64,000 bases of DNA, from the NCBI GenBank assembly GCA_022823725.1, contig JAJEHL010000016.1:62001-126000 (forward strand), given 5' to 3'. Positions 52,483 through 62,129 of this stretch are shown one piece after another; the first letter of the stretch is position 1; every line of letters starts with the position of its first letter. A program made the position numbers and the translations under genes. The notes under the pieces are model-generated. The model made no database searches. It was not told the DNA's origin and was given only the letters and a program-made list of their open reading frames with translations. The DNA is from Candidatus Latescibacterota bacterium. Its GTDB lineage: Bacteria; Latescibacterota; UBA2968.

Positions 52483-53625
52483 ATGAAAATTACCGATGTC
52501 AAAGCCACAACATTGAAAGGCTACAAAGACTGGAACTATGTAAAAGTAGAAACCGACGCTGGCATATCGGGCGTGGGAGAAGCGCATCCGGGCGAAGGCA
52601 TAACCGATGCGGTGACAAAACGCTTGCGCCCCATGCTAATCGGGCAAAATCCCCTGAATGTCGAACCGCTCTACACCCGGATGCTCGACCGCAACACCGG
52701 GCAATCTACCGCCGGGATACTCCTCGGTGCAATCGGCGGCGTGGAAACAGCACTTTGGGATGTTGCGGGCAAAGCCATTGGCGTACCCATCTATCAATTA
52801 CTCGGCGGAAAGTATCGAGATCGACTGCGGATGTACGCCGATGTGGGCAGAGGGCGAAATCGACAAAACACCCCCGATACATGGGCAGAACGCGCCAAAG
52901 AGGGCGTGGCAGATGGGTTTCAGTCCATCAAATTCGACATTGACGGATCGGCAAACGAATTGCAACACGACCCCGTAGATCGCGGCTTGTCACTCGCCGA
53001 ATTGGACAAAATGGAAGCCATGGTTTCCGCAGTGCGCGACGCCGTCGGATACGACATCGACCTGTGTATTGACTGCCACGGGAAATACAATGTGCGCGAT
53101 GTGCTCTTACTCGCCCAACGCCTGGAAAAATTCAACCTGATGTTCCTTGAAGACCCCGTACCCCCAGAAAATATCGACGCCATGGGCAAAGTAACGGCTT
53201 CCACACCCATACCGATCTGCACAGGCGAATGGGTCCACCGCAGGGACGGATTTCGCGGGCTTATCGAAAATCAGGCATGCGACATGCTACACATCGATAT
53301 TTCGGCAACCGGAGGTATGCTCGAAGGCAAAAAAATCGCCGACCTGGCAGATCTGTACTACATGCCCGCCGCATTCCACAACATCGTATCGCCACTCGGC
53401 ATGGTAGCATCCGCACATGTGGGTGCAGCCGTGCGAAACCTCCACACCCTGGAACTGCCCTACCACGCAGATCAGATAGAATGGCGATGGGACCTCGTAA
53501 TCAGCGACGAGCCATTGATTCAAGATGGACAATTTGTCCTCCCAGAAAAACCGGGCCTCGGCGTCGAGTTTAACGAGGATTTGGCACGCGCGCATGTGAA
53601 AGAAGGGTATGAGTTTTTTGAGTAA
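52483..53625 (+). CDS. Enolase-superfamily dehydratase/racemase
   Basis: A 380-residue enzyme of the mandelate racemase group. D197 and H199 (CIDCHGKY), E223 (FLEDPVPP) and E249 (CTGEWVH) are the metal and base positions, K150-F-D152 faces the other side, and H299 (AAFHNIVSP) is the second catalytic histidine. It shares the general plan of galactonate or gluconate dehydratases. The ATG at 52483 has AAGAGG upstream. It is the last of seven genes in the operon. Confidence 0.84.
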   Translation: MKITDVKATTLKGYKDWNYVKVETDAGISGVGEAHPGEGITDAVTKRLRPMLIGQNPLNVEPLYTRMLDRNTGQSTAGILLGAIGGVETALWDVAGKAIGVPIYQLLGGKYRDRLRMYADVGRGRNRQNTPDTWAERAKEGVADGFQSIKFDIDGSANELQHDPVDRGLSLAELDKMEAMVSAVRDAVGYDIDLCIDCHGKYNVRDVLLLAQRLEKFNLMFLEDPVPPENIDAMGKVTASTPIPICTGEWVHRRDGFRGLIENQACDMLHIDISATGGMLEGKKIADLADLYYMPAAFHNIVSPLGMVASAHVGAAVRNLHTLELPYHADQIEWRWDLVISDEPLIQDGQFVLPEKPGLGVEFNEDLARAHVKEGYEFFE

Positions 53626-53646
53626 ATGTCACCAGAATAATTCCCG

Positions 53647-53675
53647 TTGACTCTTAGTATCATTATTGGTATCAT
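53647..53675 (+). promoter_or_regulatory. Promoter with direct GTATCAT repeats before hicB-like gene
   Basis: TTGACT (53647-53652), a 17-base spacer and TATCAT (53670-53675). GTATCAT occurs at 53657-53663 and again at 53669-53675, one helical turn apart, the second covering the -10 box. This could be an autoregulatory site for the encoded HicB-like protein. Confidence 0.65.
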
Positions 53676-53710
53676 AAATTATCGAGATAATCGAAAACGG
53701 AGAACATGAA

Positions 53711-54037
53711 ATGAGTGACCATTACACCTACCGCATCACATGGTCTCCTGAAGACAACGCGCATGTGGGTCTATGCGCTGAATTCCCATCGCTAAGCTGG
53801 CTGGCACCTACTCCCGATGAAGCATTGGAAGGTATCCAGCGGCTTGTACAAGAATGTCTCGCAGATCTGCACACAACCGGAGAAGAAATACCGCAACCAA
53901 TAGCAGATCGCACCTACAGCGGAAAGTTCATAGTGCGCCTACCGCCGGAATCGCACCGTGCTCTCGCCATACAAGCCGCAGAACAAGGTGTGAGCCTGAA
54001 CCGCCTTGTGAGTGCGCGACTCGCAAACACTACCTGA
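53711..54037 (+). CDS. HicB-family antitoxin-like protein with ribbon-helix-helix tail
   Basis: A 108-residue protein. Residues 1-70 have the HicB fold (TYRITWSPEDNAHVGLCAEF, then LAPTPDEALEGI) and residues 72-108 (GKFIVRLPPESHRAL to LNRLVSARL) look like an RHH DNA-binding domain. No HicA partner is next to it; the following gene is a DNA methyltransferase starting 46 bases later. A regulator of its own promoter, with two repeats to bind, is likely. A long-lost toxin partner is another possibility. Confidence 0.78.
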   Translation: MSDHYTYRITWSPEDNAHVGLCAEFPSLSWLAPTPDEALEGIQRLVQECLADLHTTGEEIPQPIADRTYSGKFIVRLPPESHRALAIQAAEQGVSLNRLVSARLANTT

Positions 54038-54083
54038 TTGATATTGCAGATTGATGAGTTCTTCTTGTGAGAGGAGTTCCTCG

Positions 54084-55028
54084 ATGAAAGCCATTGAAAA
54101 ATTAGGATTGGATTACAAATCAGAGATTATAGGACAATCCCTGATATTACAGGCAGATTGTTTTGAATGGTTCAGCCGGATACCCAAAAATAGCATCCAT
54201 GCGATTGTAACTGATCCGCCTTATGGCGTTAAAGAATACGATTTGCAACAACTTAAAAAACGGGAAAGTAATAATGGAGGAATCTGGCGCATTCCACCCT
54301 CATTTGACGGCCATAAACGCGCCCCCTTGCCCAGATTTACGGCGTTAAATCAGAAAGAGCGCGAGACTCTAAGGCAATTCTTTGTAGAATGGGCGCGGCT
54401 GGTGGTCAATACACTACGGCCAGGAGGGCATGTATTTATTGCAACCAATGTGTTTCTCTCTCAGTTGGTTCTTTCGGCACTCGTGAAGGGCGGATTGGAG
54501 TTTCGAGGCCAGTTAATTCGGCTTGTGCGAACACTCCGGGGTGGGGATCGCCCTAAGAATGCCGAAAAGGAATTTTCCGAGGTATCATCTATGCCGCGAG
54601 GCTGTCACGAACCCTGGGGGATTCTGCGAAAGCCAATGCTTCCCAAGATGAAGGTGAGTGACTGTCTGAGAGAATTTCAAACAGGAGGGCTGAGAAGGCG
54701 ACCTGACGGTACGCCATTTGGCGACGTAATTATGAGTGAACGAACTCCGCGAAAAGAACGAGATATTGCGGATCATCCCAGCCTAAAGCCGCAATCGTTC
54801 CTCCGTCAGATCGTATATGCAGCACTTCCGCTTGGAGAAGGTGTCATTGTTGATCCATTTATGGGATCGGGATCCACAATTGCAGCAGCAGAGGCCGTGG
54901 GTATCTCATCTATTGGGATAGAAAGACATCAAGAGTATTTTGAGATGAGCAGTGAGGTGATTCCAAAGTTGGCAGTTTTAGAGTCTCCCTGTGGTATTGG
55001 TTTGGATGCACAGCTTCAATTATTGTAA
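54084..55028 (+). CDS. Site-specific DNA methyltransferase (N4/N6 type)
   Basis: A 314-residue methyltransferase. DPPY (44-47) is catalytic motif IV, and DPFMGSG near 257-263 is the SAM-binding motif I, so motif IV comes first, as in the beta class. The central part should hold the target-recognition region. The ATG at 54084 follows GAGGAG; an upstream start at 54051 lacks one. No restriction enzyme is beside it, so it is an orphan or its partner is lost. GC content looks slightly lower than in the sugar operons. The target sequence is unknown. Confidence 0.85.
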   Translation: MKAIEKLGLDYKSEIIGQSLILQADCFEWFSRIPKNSIHAIVTDPPYGVKEYDLQQLKKRESNNGGIWRIPPSFDGHKRAPLPRFTALNQKERETLRQFFVEWARLVVNTLRPGGHVFIATNVFLSQLVLSALVKGGLEFRGQLIRLVRTLRGGDRPKNAEKEFSEVSSMPRGCHEPWGILRKPMLPKMKVSDCLREFQTGGLRRRPDGTPFGDVIMSERTPRKERDIADHPSLKPQSFLRQIVYAALPLGEGVIVDPFMGSGSTIAAAEAVGISSIGIERHQEYFEMSSEVIPKLAVLESPCGIGLDAQLQLL

Positions 55029-55073
55029 GTCTGGTGCTTTATAGACCCAGTTCTCCATTATTTGGTTTTAGTC

Positions 55074-55101
55074 GTTGACAAGGGATGGTAGATTTCTATA
55101 T
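55074..55101 (+). promoter_or_regulatory. Sigma-70 promoter of the third Gfo/Idh gene
   Basis: TTGACA (55074-55079), a 16-base spacer and TATATT (55096-55101), 49 bases before the ATG. Confidence 0.7.
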
Positions 55102-55150
55102 TCATGCGGCTTTTGAGAAACTATAGATATACTTAGAAAAAGGAGGAATT

Positions 55151-56308
55151 ATGGAACTCAACATCGGCATGATCGGATATTCATTCATGGGCAAAGCGCA
55201 CAGCAATGGATTCCGCCAACTGCCCGCGTTTTTTCCCGAACTCGGTGTAACACCTGTACTAAAAGTAATCTGTGGACGCAACCTCGACGCCGTAAAAGAT
55301 GCGGCTGAAACATACCAGTGGGAAGAATACGAAACCGACTGGGAAAAAGTCATCGATCGAGACGACATCGACGTCATCGACATCTGCACACCCGGCGACC
55401 AGCACCTGCCCATGGCACTCGCCGCATTAAAAGCCGGCAAACACGTCATCTGCGAAAAACCCCTCACAAACACCCTCGCAGAAGCCAGAGAATTGTTGGC
55501 CGTGGCTGAAAACACCAACAAAAAAACCATGGTTGCATTCAACTACCGCCGCGTACCCGCAGTGGCATTGGCGCGGCAACTGATCGCCGAAGGGCGGATT
55601 GGGGAAATTTATCACTGGCGTGCCGTGTACTTGCAAGACTGGATCATCGATCCCGACTTTCCGCTCGTCTGGCGATTGGAAAAAGACAAAGCCGGTTCGG
55701 GACCGCACGGCGACTTGAACGCGCATATCATCGACCTCGCCCTGCATCTCGTAGGCGATATCGACAGCGTAGTCGGCGCAGACACCACCTTCATCAAAGA
55801 ACGCCCGCTGCTCGAAGCCGTCGATGGGGGCCTGGGTGCTCAAGGCGGCGAACAAATGGGCCAGGTGACCGTTGACGATGCCACCATGTTTTTAGCCCGG
55901 TTCCAAAACGGCGCCCTCGGCACATTTGAAGCCACGCGCTTTGCCGCCGGGCGGCGCAACTACAACCATTTTGAAATCAACGGAAGCAAAGGCAGTATCG
56001 CATTCAACCTGCAAAAAATGAACGAATTGCAATTCTATTCGCGCGACGACGAAGATCACATCCAAGGCTTCCGCGAAATTATCGTAGGTGAAGGTAGCCA
56101 ACCCTTTATGGGCGCGTGGTGGCCCCCGGGACACATTATCGGCTGGGAACACACATTCACGCATGAATTCAGAGACTTCTTTGAAGCGATTGCACAGGAT
56201 GGAACCTTTTCCCCCGACTTTACCGAAGGCACAAAGGTACAGGCCGTCCTGGAAGCCGTAGTCGATTCGGCAACGACAAAAACCTGGCAAGACGTGCCAA
56301 AAATTTGA
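55151..56308 (+). CDS. Gfo/Idh/MocA family oxidoreductase
   Basis: A 385-residue oxidoreductase. GMIGYSFMGKAH (6-17) is the cofactor loop and E102-K103-P104 the catalytic motif, with HIIDLALHLVGD near residue 196 carrying the active-site aspartate and histidine. The length and the WPPGHIIGWEHTF region fit the myo-inositol dehydrogenase-like group. AAGGAGG precedes the ATG. It is followed, past a repeat, by a TIM-barrel isomerase, a common pairing in inositol or aldose catabolism. Confidence 0.88.
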   Translation: MELNIGMIGYSFMGKAHSNGFRQLPAFFPELGVTPVLKVICGRNLDAVKDAAETYQWEEYETDWEKVIDRDDIDVIDICTPGDQHLPMALAALKAGKHVICEKPLTNTLAEARELLAVAENTNKKTMVAFNYRRVPAVALARQLIAEGRIGEIYHWRAVYLQDWIIDPDFPLVWRLEKDKAGSGPHGDLNAHIIDLALHLVGDIDSVVGADTTFIKERPLLEAVDGGLGAQGGEQMGQVTVDDATMFLARFQNGALGTFEATRFAAGRRNYNHFEINGSKGSIAFNLQKMNELQFYSRDDEDHIQGFREIIVGEGSQPFMGAWWPPGHIIGWEHTFTHEFRDFFEAIAQDGTFSPDFTEGTKVQAVLEAVVDSATTKTWQDVPKI

Positions 56309-56321
56309 GATAGTCTAAAAG

Positions 56322-56452
56322 CAACCACCGATGAACCTGGATAAACACGGATGTTTACCGTTGCCCATCCCGTGTTAAAAGCCTTTTATCTGCGTCCATC
56401 CCTGCTTACACCCGCAGGGACATGCCTGCGTTCATCTGTGGATACAAACAGG
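56322..56452. repeat. Dispersed intergenic repeat with a nested element
   Basis: CACCGATGAACCTGGATAAA at the left and TGCGTTCATCTGTGGATAC at the right are parts of an inverted, widespread intergenic element of the form CCACxGATGAAC. TGCGTCCATC and TGCGTTCATC occur on both sides of CCTGCTTACACCCGCAGG, so a second element seems to sit inside the first. No gene is found here. Confidence 0.55.
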
Positions 56453-56460
56453 AGTGAGAA

Positions 56461-57459
56461 ATGGCAAGACCAGTTACGTTATTCACCGGACAGTGGGCGG
56501 ACTTGACACTGGAAGTCATGTTGCAAAAAGCCAGAGACTTTGGCTATGACGGCGTGGAACTCGCCTGTTGGGGCGACCACATGGACGTGCGCGAAGCCGC
56601 ATCGAATGACGGCTATGTGCGCAAAAAAAAGGAATTGCTCGAACAATACGGCATGCAGTGCTTTGCCATTAGCAATCACCTGGCCGGGCAGGCGGTATGC
56701 GACAACATCGACGCGCGGCACGAGGCGATATTGCCGCCCCATGTGTGGGGCGATGGCGATCCCGAAGGCGTGCGACAACGCGCCGCCGAAGAAATGATAG
56801 CAACAGCCGAAGCCGCAAAAGCCATGGGCCTGACCGTCGTCAATGGCTTTACCGGATCCTCAATCTGGCACCTGTTGTATTCTTTCCCCCCGGTGGCACC
56901 CGATCAGATTGACGCGGGATTTAGCGACTTTGCCGATCGCTGGAATCCGATCATGGATGCCTTCCAAAAGAACGACGTGCGATTCGCACTCGAAGTGCAT
57001 CCAACAGAAATCGCATTTGATATTGCCTCGGCTGCTCGGTCATTAGAGGCACTGGAAAACCGACCGGGGTTTGGCTTCAATTACGACCCCAGCCATCTGG
57101 TCTATCAAAATGTGGATTATGTTGGCTTTATCCGCGAATTCAGCGACCGGATCTATCACGTCCACATGAAAGACTCTTACCTGTCGCCCAATCCGAAAAG
57201 AGCGGGTATATTTGGTGGACATACAAATTTCGGCGACCCAGACCGCAGTTGGGATTTTCGCTCAGTGGGGCGCGGCAGCGTGGATTTCGAAGAAATAATC
57301 CGCGCACTAAACGATATTGGCTACGATGGACCGCTCTCTGTCGAGTGGGAAGATTCGGGGATGGACCGCGAACACGGCGCAACAGAATCCTGTGCCTTTG
57401 TCAATGAGATCGACTTTGAACCCTCAGACGTGGCATTTGACGCGGCGTTTGAAGAATAG
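56461..57459 (+). CDS. Sugar phosphate isomerase/epimerase-like TIM barrel
   Basis: A 332-residue xylose-isomerase-like barrel. Metal ligands are the glutamate of ALEVHPTE, the aspartate of NYDPSHL, the histidine of HVHMKD and the glutamate of LSVEWEDS. IolE-, IolI- or tagatose-epimerase-like roles are all open. AGGAGTG precedes the ATG. It is downstream of a Gfo/Idh gene and closed by a terminator. It differs clearly from the TIM barrel encoded at 12253. Confidence 0.85.
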   Translation: MARPVTLFTGQWADLTLEVMLQKARDFGYDGVELACWGDHMDVREAASNDGYVRKKKELLEQYGMQCFAISNHLAGQAVCDNIDARHEAILPPHVWGDGDPEGVRQRAAEEMIATAEAAKAMGLTVVNGFTGSSIWHLLYSFPPVAPDQIDAGFSDFADRWNPIMDAFQKNDVRFALEVHPTEIAFDIASAARSLEALENRPGFGFNYDPSHLVYQNVDYVGFIREFSDRIYHVHMKDSYLSPNPKRAGIFGGHTNFGDPDRSWDFRSVGRGSVDFEEIIRALNDIGYDGPLSVEWEDSGMDREHGATESCAFVNEIDFEPSDVAFDAAFEE

Positions 57460-57483
57460 CTTTCAACAATCAGCAGTCAAACG

Positions 57484-57540
57484 GTCAGCCCTCCCATTCA
57501 CCACCCCAATCAGGTGGAATAGTGAGGGCTGACATTTTTT
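57484..57540 (+). terminator. Terminator after the isomerase gene
   Basis: GTCAGCCCTC (57484-57493) and GAGGGCTGAC (57524-57533) form a perfect 10-bp stem, with CACC and GGTG pairing inside, followed by ATTTTTT. Confidence 0.88.
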
Positions 57541-57552
57541 GGGGAATACACA

Positions 57553-59106
57553 ATGGCACGCTATTTATTTTTAGCAATATTGATGCTCATAACCGCTTGT
57601 GGACAACAAACCGGACGCACGGTCGTCTTTGGGCGCGGTGGCGATTCTGTCGGACTGGATCCCGCGCTGGAGACAGACGGCGAATCGTTTAAGGTATGCG
57701 ATAATATTTACGAAACACTCATCGCATTTTTGCCCGAACGCACCGACCTCGCACCCGGATTAGCCACATCCTGGCAAGCATCAGAAGATGGTTTGATCTG
57801 GACATTTAAGTTGCGCGAAAATGTCGTCTTTCACGACGGCACACCCTTTAATGCCGATGCCGTGGTTTTTTCACTCGCGCGACAATTCAAACCAGACCAT
57901 CCCTTTCACAAAGTAGAAGGCGCGTATCAATACTGGTCCAGCATGTCCATGAGCGACATCGTAAAAGATGTCCGCAAAATAGACGACCTGACCGTATCCG
58001 TTGACCTGAAACGCCCCAACGCGCCTTTCCTCGCAAATCTGACGATGAATTTCTGCGCCATAGTCAGCCCTACAGCCGTCGAAAAATGGGGCGCTGATTT
58101 TGCACGACATCCCGTGGGCACAGGTCCGTTTCGTTTTGTCGAATGGATCAAAGACGACCGCGTTGTATTAGAACGCAATCCCGATTATTGGGGACCAGCC
58201 CCCAAAATTGATCGCCTGATTTTTAGAAGCATTCCCGAAAATTCCGTCCGACTAATCGCCCTAACCCAGGGATCCATCGATGGCATGGACAACCTCGTGC
58301 CAGACTTCTTACCGACAATTGAAGCGGATGAAAATCTCACATTGCTATCTCAGCCGGGAATGAACGTGGGTTATCTGGCGATGAACATGGACAAAGAACC
58401 ATTCCAGGACCTCAATGTGCGGCGCGCCATAAACCACGCAATCAACAAACAATCCCTGATCGACAACCTGTATCAGGGATTAGCCATTCCAGCGGTCAAT
58501 CCAATTCCGCCAACGCTCTGGAGTTATCGGCAAGAAACACCCGGCTATGAATACGACCCGGAAAAAGCCAGAGCGCTCCTATCCGACGCGGGATTCCCAG
58601 ACGGATTCAAAACCACCCTCTGGGCCATGCCCGTACCTCGTCCCTATATGCCACAGCCGCAAAAAATCGCCCAGGCGATCCAGGCCGATTTACAAATAGT
58701 CGGCATCGAAGCTGAAATCGTCACCTATGAATGGGGAACATATCTGGATAAAGTCCAGCGCGGACAACACGACATGGCACTGCTGGGCTGGACCGGAGAC
58801 AACGGCGACCCCGACAACTTCCTCTATGTCTTACTGGACAAGAGCGCGACCCAAATGCCTGCCAATAACATTTCCTTTTATCGCAGCGACCCACTGCACG
58901 ACGTATTGGTAGCTGCCCAGAAAGAATCCGACAAAGCAAAACGCACAGCCCTGTATCAACAAGCACAAGAAATCGTCTTTCACGACGCCCCCTGGGTCCC
59001 CCTTGTACACGCAACCCAAACAGCGGCATTCCGCACCCGCGTCAAAGGCTTTAAGCTACACCCAACAGGAAGCAAATGGTTTCACGATGTGATGATTGAA
59101 GAGTAA
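57553..59106 (+). CDS. ABC transporter substrate-binding lipoprotein (family 5)
   Basis: A 517-residue periplasmic binding protein of the DppA/OppA type. The signal ends at the lipobox ITAC (C16), so it is lipid-anchored. GLDPALETDGES, LRENVVFHDGTPFNADAVVFSL and a C-terminal NNISFYRSDPLHDVLVAAQ region (quoted in part) are typical. It would bind a peptide or other solute for import, but no permease or ATPase gene follows in this window, which is unusual. The start codon lies 12 bases after a terminator T run, so its promoter is not obvious. Confidence 0.87.
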   Translation: MARYLFLAILMLITACGQQTGRTVVFGRGGDSVGLDPALETDGESFKVCDNIYETLIAFLPERTDLAPGLATSWQASEDGLIWTFKLRENVVFHDGTPFNADAVVFSLARQFKPDHPFHKVEGAYQYWSSMSMSDIVKDVRKIDDLTVSVDLKRPNAPFLANLTMNFCAIVSPTAVEKWGADFARHPVGTGPFRFVEWIKDDRVVLERNPDYWGPAPKIDRLIFRSIPENSVRLIALTQGSIDGMDNLVPDFLPTIEADENLTLLSQPGMNVGYLAMNMDKEPFQDLNVRRAINHAINKQSLIDNLYQGLAIPAVNPIPPTLWSYRQETPGYEYDPEKARALLSDAGFPDGFKTTLWAMPVPRPYMPQPQKIAQAIQADLQIVGIEAEIVTYEWGTYLDKVQRGQHDMALLGWTGDNGDPDNFLYVLLDKSATQMPANNISFYRSDPLHDVLVAAQKESDKAKRTALYQQAQEIVFHDAPWVPLVHATQTAAFRTRVKGFKLHPTGSKWFHDVMIEE

Positions 59107-59163
59107 ACGATCAGACTGAAATGGCGTAAGCGGGGCAACCTATCGAAAAAATGGAAACTGGGA

Positions 59164-59340
59164 CAAATTTTTGGTTTGATTTTATAAAGGTTTGTGTCAA
59201 CCTTTCGTAGATGTGTAAAAAAAATACCGATCACACAGATGAAGGTGTCTCAGATGTGATGCCAACATGCGCTATTTATTACCCCGGCAAATCTTTTCAC
59301 ACCATTGTATGACTGAAGTCTTAAATGAAAAGAGAAACCA
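59164..59340 (+). repeat. Duplicated 5' region, copy 1
   Basis: This stretch is nearly identical to 60511-60689, including the bases up to each LRR start codon. Both copies keep ATCACA and TGTGAT (59230-59260 here) as an imperfectly spaced dyad. It shows that the following gene was copied together with its control region. Confidence 0.8.
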
Positions 59341-60384
59341 ATGCGTAACCTGATTTTGTTCACACTATCTACACTCGCGCTTTTGATACATCCGCAGTCT
59401 CTTCCAGCGCAGAATAGCTTTTCCATTTCGCTGGATGTAAATAGTGCGGCGAGCGATCAAGACGTTACCCCGGACTTTGATGGCGATGGTATGGTTGGCT
59501 TCTCTGACTTTTTGGCGTTTGCAGGTCTGTTTGGGTCACGTCAGGGCGATGGGAGGTATGAAGCGAAGTATGATCTGGACAGCGATGGCGCAATTGGATT
59601 TTCCGATTTTCTGATCTTTAGTGCCAGCTTTGGCAAAGAGGTATCTTCCCCTGGGGGTGATGCAACGCAGGTTGCCATTCCGGACGCGAACCTGCGTGCG
59701 GTCATTGCGGACAGTCTCGGCAAGGCGAGCGATGCGCCAATCACGCAGGCAGAGATGGCGACCTTAACTCGCCTTTATGCTCCGAATAAGAATATTCGCG
59801 ATCTGACCGGGCTTGAGTTTGCTATTAACCTGACAGAGTTGAATCTCTCCGACAACAGCATAGCGGATGTTTCACCCCTATCCAACTTGACCAGTCTGGA
59901 AATACTGGAACTTTTCGCCAACAGCATATCGGATGTGACGCCGTTGAGGGGATTGACCAGGCTGGAATGGCTGGGGCTTTTCGACAACAGCATAGAGGAT
60001 GTGACGCCGTTGAGGGGATTGACCAGGCTGGAAATACTGGGACTTTCCGACAACAGCATAGCGAATATAGCACCGCTGTCTAATTTAACCAACCTGCAAA
60101 GGCTGGGGCTTTCCAACAACAGCATATCAGACCTCGCGCCGCTGGTGGCAAACACGGGATTGGGTGAAGGAGATGAGATTGATGTAAGCAACAACCCCTT
60201 GAGTGTCACGTCAATCAACACACACATTCCAGCCCTGCAGAGCAGAGGGGTTGATGTAGGTTTTAGCGTATCGAAGCCCACGGTGAATAACAAAGAACTG
60301 CGGATACCCCTCCGGATGATAAAACCGTTTGGGATGAAAAAATGGAAAGTGGGCGATAATTTGAGAAAAGATCGCCAAAATTGA
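59341..60384 (+). CDS. Secreted dockerin-LRR protein, copy 1
   Basis: A 347-residue protein with a signal peptide (about 1-23, ending PAQ). Two calcium-loop segments, DFDGDGMVGFSDF (44-56) and DLDSDGAIGFSDF (78-90), make up a dockerin-like pair. An LRR cap (IPDANLRAVIADSLG) is followed by about five 22-residue internalin-type repeats with NSISDVTPL. A conserved basic tail (GMKKWKVGDN) ends it. Such proteins are probably surface or extracellular binding proteins. Dockerins bind cohesins in cellulosomes, but here no cohesin is near. The second gene copy lies 305 bases downstream. Confidence 0.82.
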   Translation: MRNLILFTLSTLALLIHPQSLPAQNSFSISLDVNSAASDQDVTPDFDGDGMVGFSDFLAFAGLFGSRQGDGRYEAKYDLDSDGAIGFSDFLIFSASFGKEVSSPGGDATQVAIPDANLRAVIADSLGKASDAPITQAEMATLTRLYAPNKNIRDLTGLEFAINLTELNLSDNSIADVSPLSNLTSLEILELFANSISDVTPLRGLTRLEWLGLFDNSIEDVTPLRGLTRLEILGLSDNSIANIAPLSNLTNLQRLGLSNNSISDLAPLVANTGLGEGDEIDVSNNPLSVTSINTHIPALQSRGVDVGFSVSKPTVNNKELRIPLRMIKPFGMKKWKVGDNLRKDRQN

Positions 60385-60510
60385 CCCCATTCAAAATTGC
60401 CTATCAGTGTGGATTTGCGTCTTTATCGACTTTTAGCAAAGTGTGCAAGGCAAAAAAATAAAACCACATATCAAAAAAATGGAATCTGGAACAAATTTTG
60501 AACGATAGAA

Positions 60511-60689
60511 CAAATTTTTGGTATTGATTTTGCAAAGGTTTGTGTCAATTTTTAGTAGATATGTTAAAAAAAATACCGATCACACAGATGAAGGTGTCTC
60601 AGATGTGATGCCAACATGCGCTATTTATCGCCCCGGCAAATCTATTCACACTATTGTATGATTGAAGTCTTAAATGAAAAGAGAAACCC
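60511..60689 (+). repeat. Duplicated 5' region, copy 2
   Basis: Nearly identical to 59164-59340, with a few base changes. The gap 60385-60689 (305 bases) contains nothing else that I can recognise as a gene. Confidence 0.8.
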
Positions 60690-61244
60690 ATGCGTAACCT
60701 GATTTTGTTCACACTATCCACACTCGCGCTTTTGACACATCCGCTGTCTCTTCCAGCGCAAAATAGCTTTTCTATTTCGCTGGATGTAAATAGTGCGGCG
60801 AGCGATCAAGACGTTACCCCGGACTTTGATGGCGATGGTATGGTTGGCTTCTCTGACTTTTTGGCGCTTGCAGGTCTATTTGGGTCACGTCAAGTCGATG
60901 GGAGGTATGAAGCAAGTATGATCTGGACAGCGACGGCGCAATTGGATTTTCCGATTTTCTGATCTTTAGCGCCAGCTTTGGCAAAGAGGTATCTTCCCCT
61001 GGGGGTGATGCAACGCAGGTTGCCATTCCGGATGCGAACCTGCGTGCGGTCATTGCGGACAGTCTCGGCAAGGCGAGCGGTGCGCCAATCACACAGGCAG
61101 AAATGGCGACCTTAACTCGCCTTGATGCACCGAACAAGAATATTCGCGATCTGACCGGGCTTGAGCTTGCTATTAACCTGACAGAGTTGGACCTTGGTCC
61201 AGACGTAGTGGGAGGGGAGTGGGTGAACAGCAACGAGATATCCA

Positions 61245-61665
61245 ACCTTTCGCCGCTATCTAACTTGACCAACCTCGAAGTGCTGAGGCTTCTGAGCAAC
61301 AGCATATCGGATGTGGCACCGCTATCTAACTTGACCAACCTCGAAGTGCTGAGGCTTTCCAGAAATAGCATATCGGATGTGACGCCACTATCTAATTTAA
61401 CCAACCTCGAAGTGCTGTCTCTTTCCGACAACAGCATATCGGATGTGACGCCACTATCTAATTTAACCAACCTCGAAGTGCTGTTTCTTGACAACAACAA
61501 CATATCGGATGTGACGCCACTATCTAATTTGACCAACCTCGTATTACTGATTCTTAACAACAACAGCATATCGGATGTGGCACCGCTATCTAATTTGACC
61601 AACCTGGAAGCACTGTTTCTTGACAACAACAGTATCTCAGACCTCGCGCCGCTGGTGGCAAACAC
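61245..61665 (+). repeat. Tandem 66-bp LRR repeats, block A
   Basis: About six units of 66 bases, each coding for 22 residues of the LSNLTNLEVLxLSxNSISDV type. Units differ at only a few bases, so they arose by recent local copying. Confidence 0.8.
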
Positions 61666-62129
61666 GGGATTGGGTAGTGGAGATGAGATTGATGTGAGCA
61701 ACAACCCCTTGAGTGCCACATCAATCAACACACACATCCCAGCCCTGCAGAGCAGAGGGGGTAGTGTACTCTACACCCGTAGTGGTGGCGTGCCACCGCC
61801 CCCTCCGCCTCCTGGTGGTGGCAGTACAACGGACGTTGTCATTCTGGATGCAAACCTGTATGAGGTCATTGCGAAAAGTCTCGGCAAAGCATTCGGTGCG
61901 CCAATCACGCAGGCAGAGATGGCGACCTTAACACGCCTTGATGCATCGAACGAGAATATTAGCGATCTGACCGGGCTTGAGTTTGCAATTAACCTGACAG
62001 AATTGGTCCTCGGTGGAAACGCAGGGAGATTGTGGGAAGTGAACATCACTGAGCTATTCAACAACTTTTCACTATACTTGACCACTCTAATAGAACTATT
62101 GGCTAACTTTTCCTTCAACTTTTCTGTCA

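Noticed and set aside
60905-60925. Programmed ribosomal frameshift in LRR copy 2
   Set aside because: No slippery heptamer or downstream pseudoknot is evident, and copy 1 has the extra base, so a simple deletion explains it.
60814-61737. Long minus-strand frames through the LRR repeats (also 61771-62709)
   Set aside because: They arise because the 66-bp repeats are open in several frames; the encoded serine-leucine repeats have no signal or cap and mirror the LRR units.
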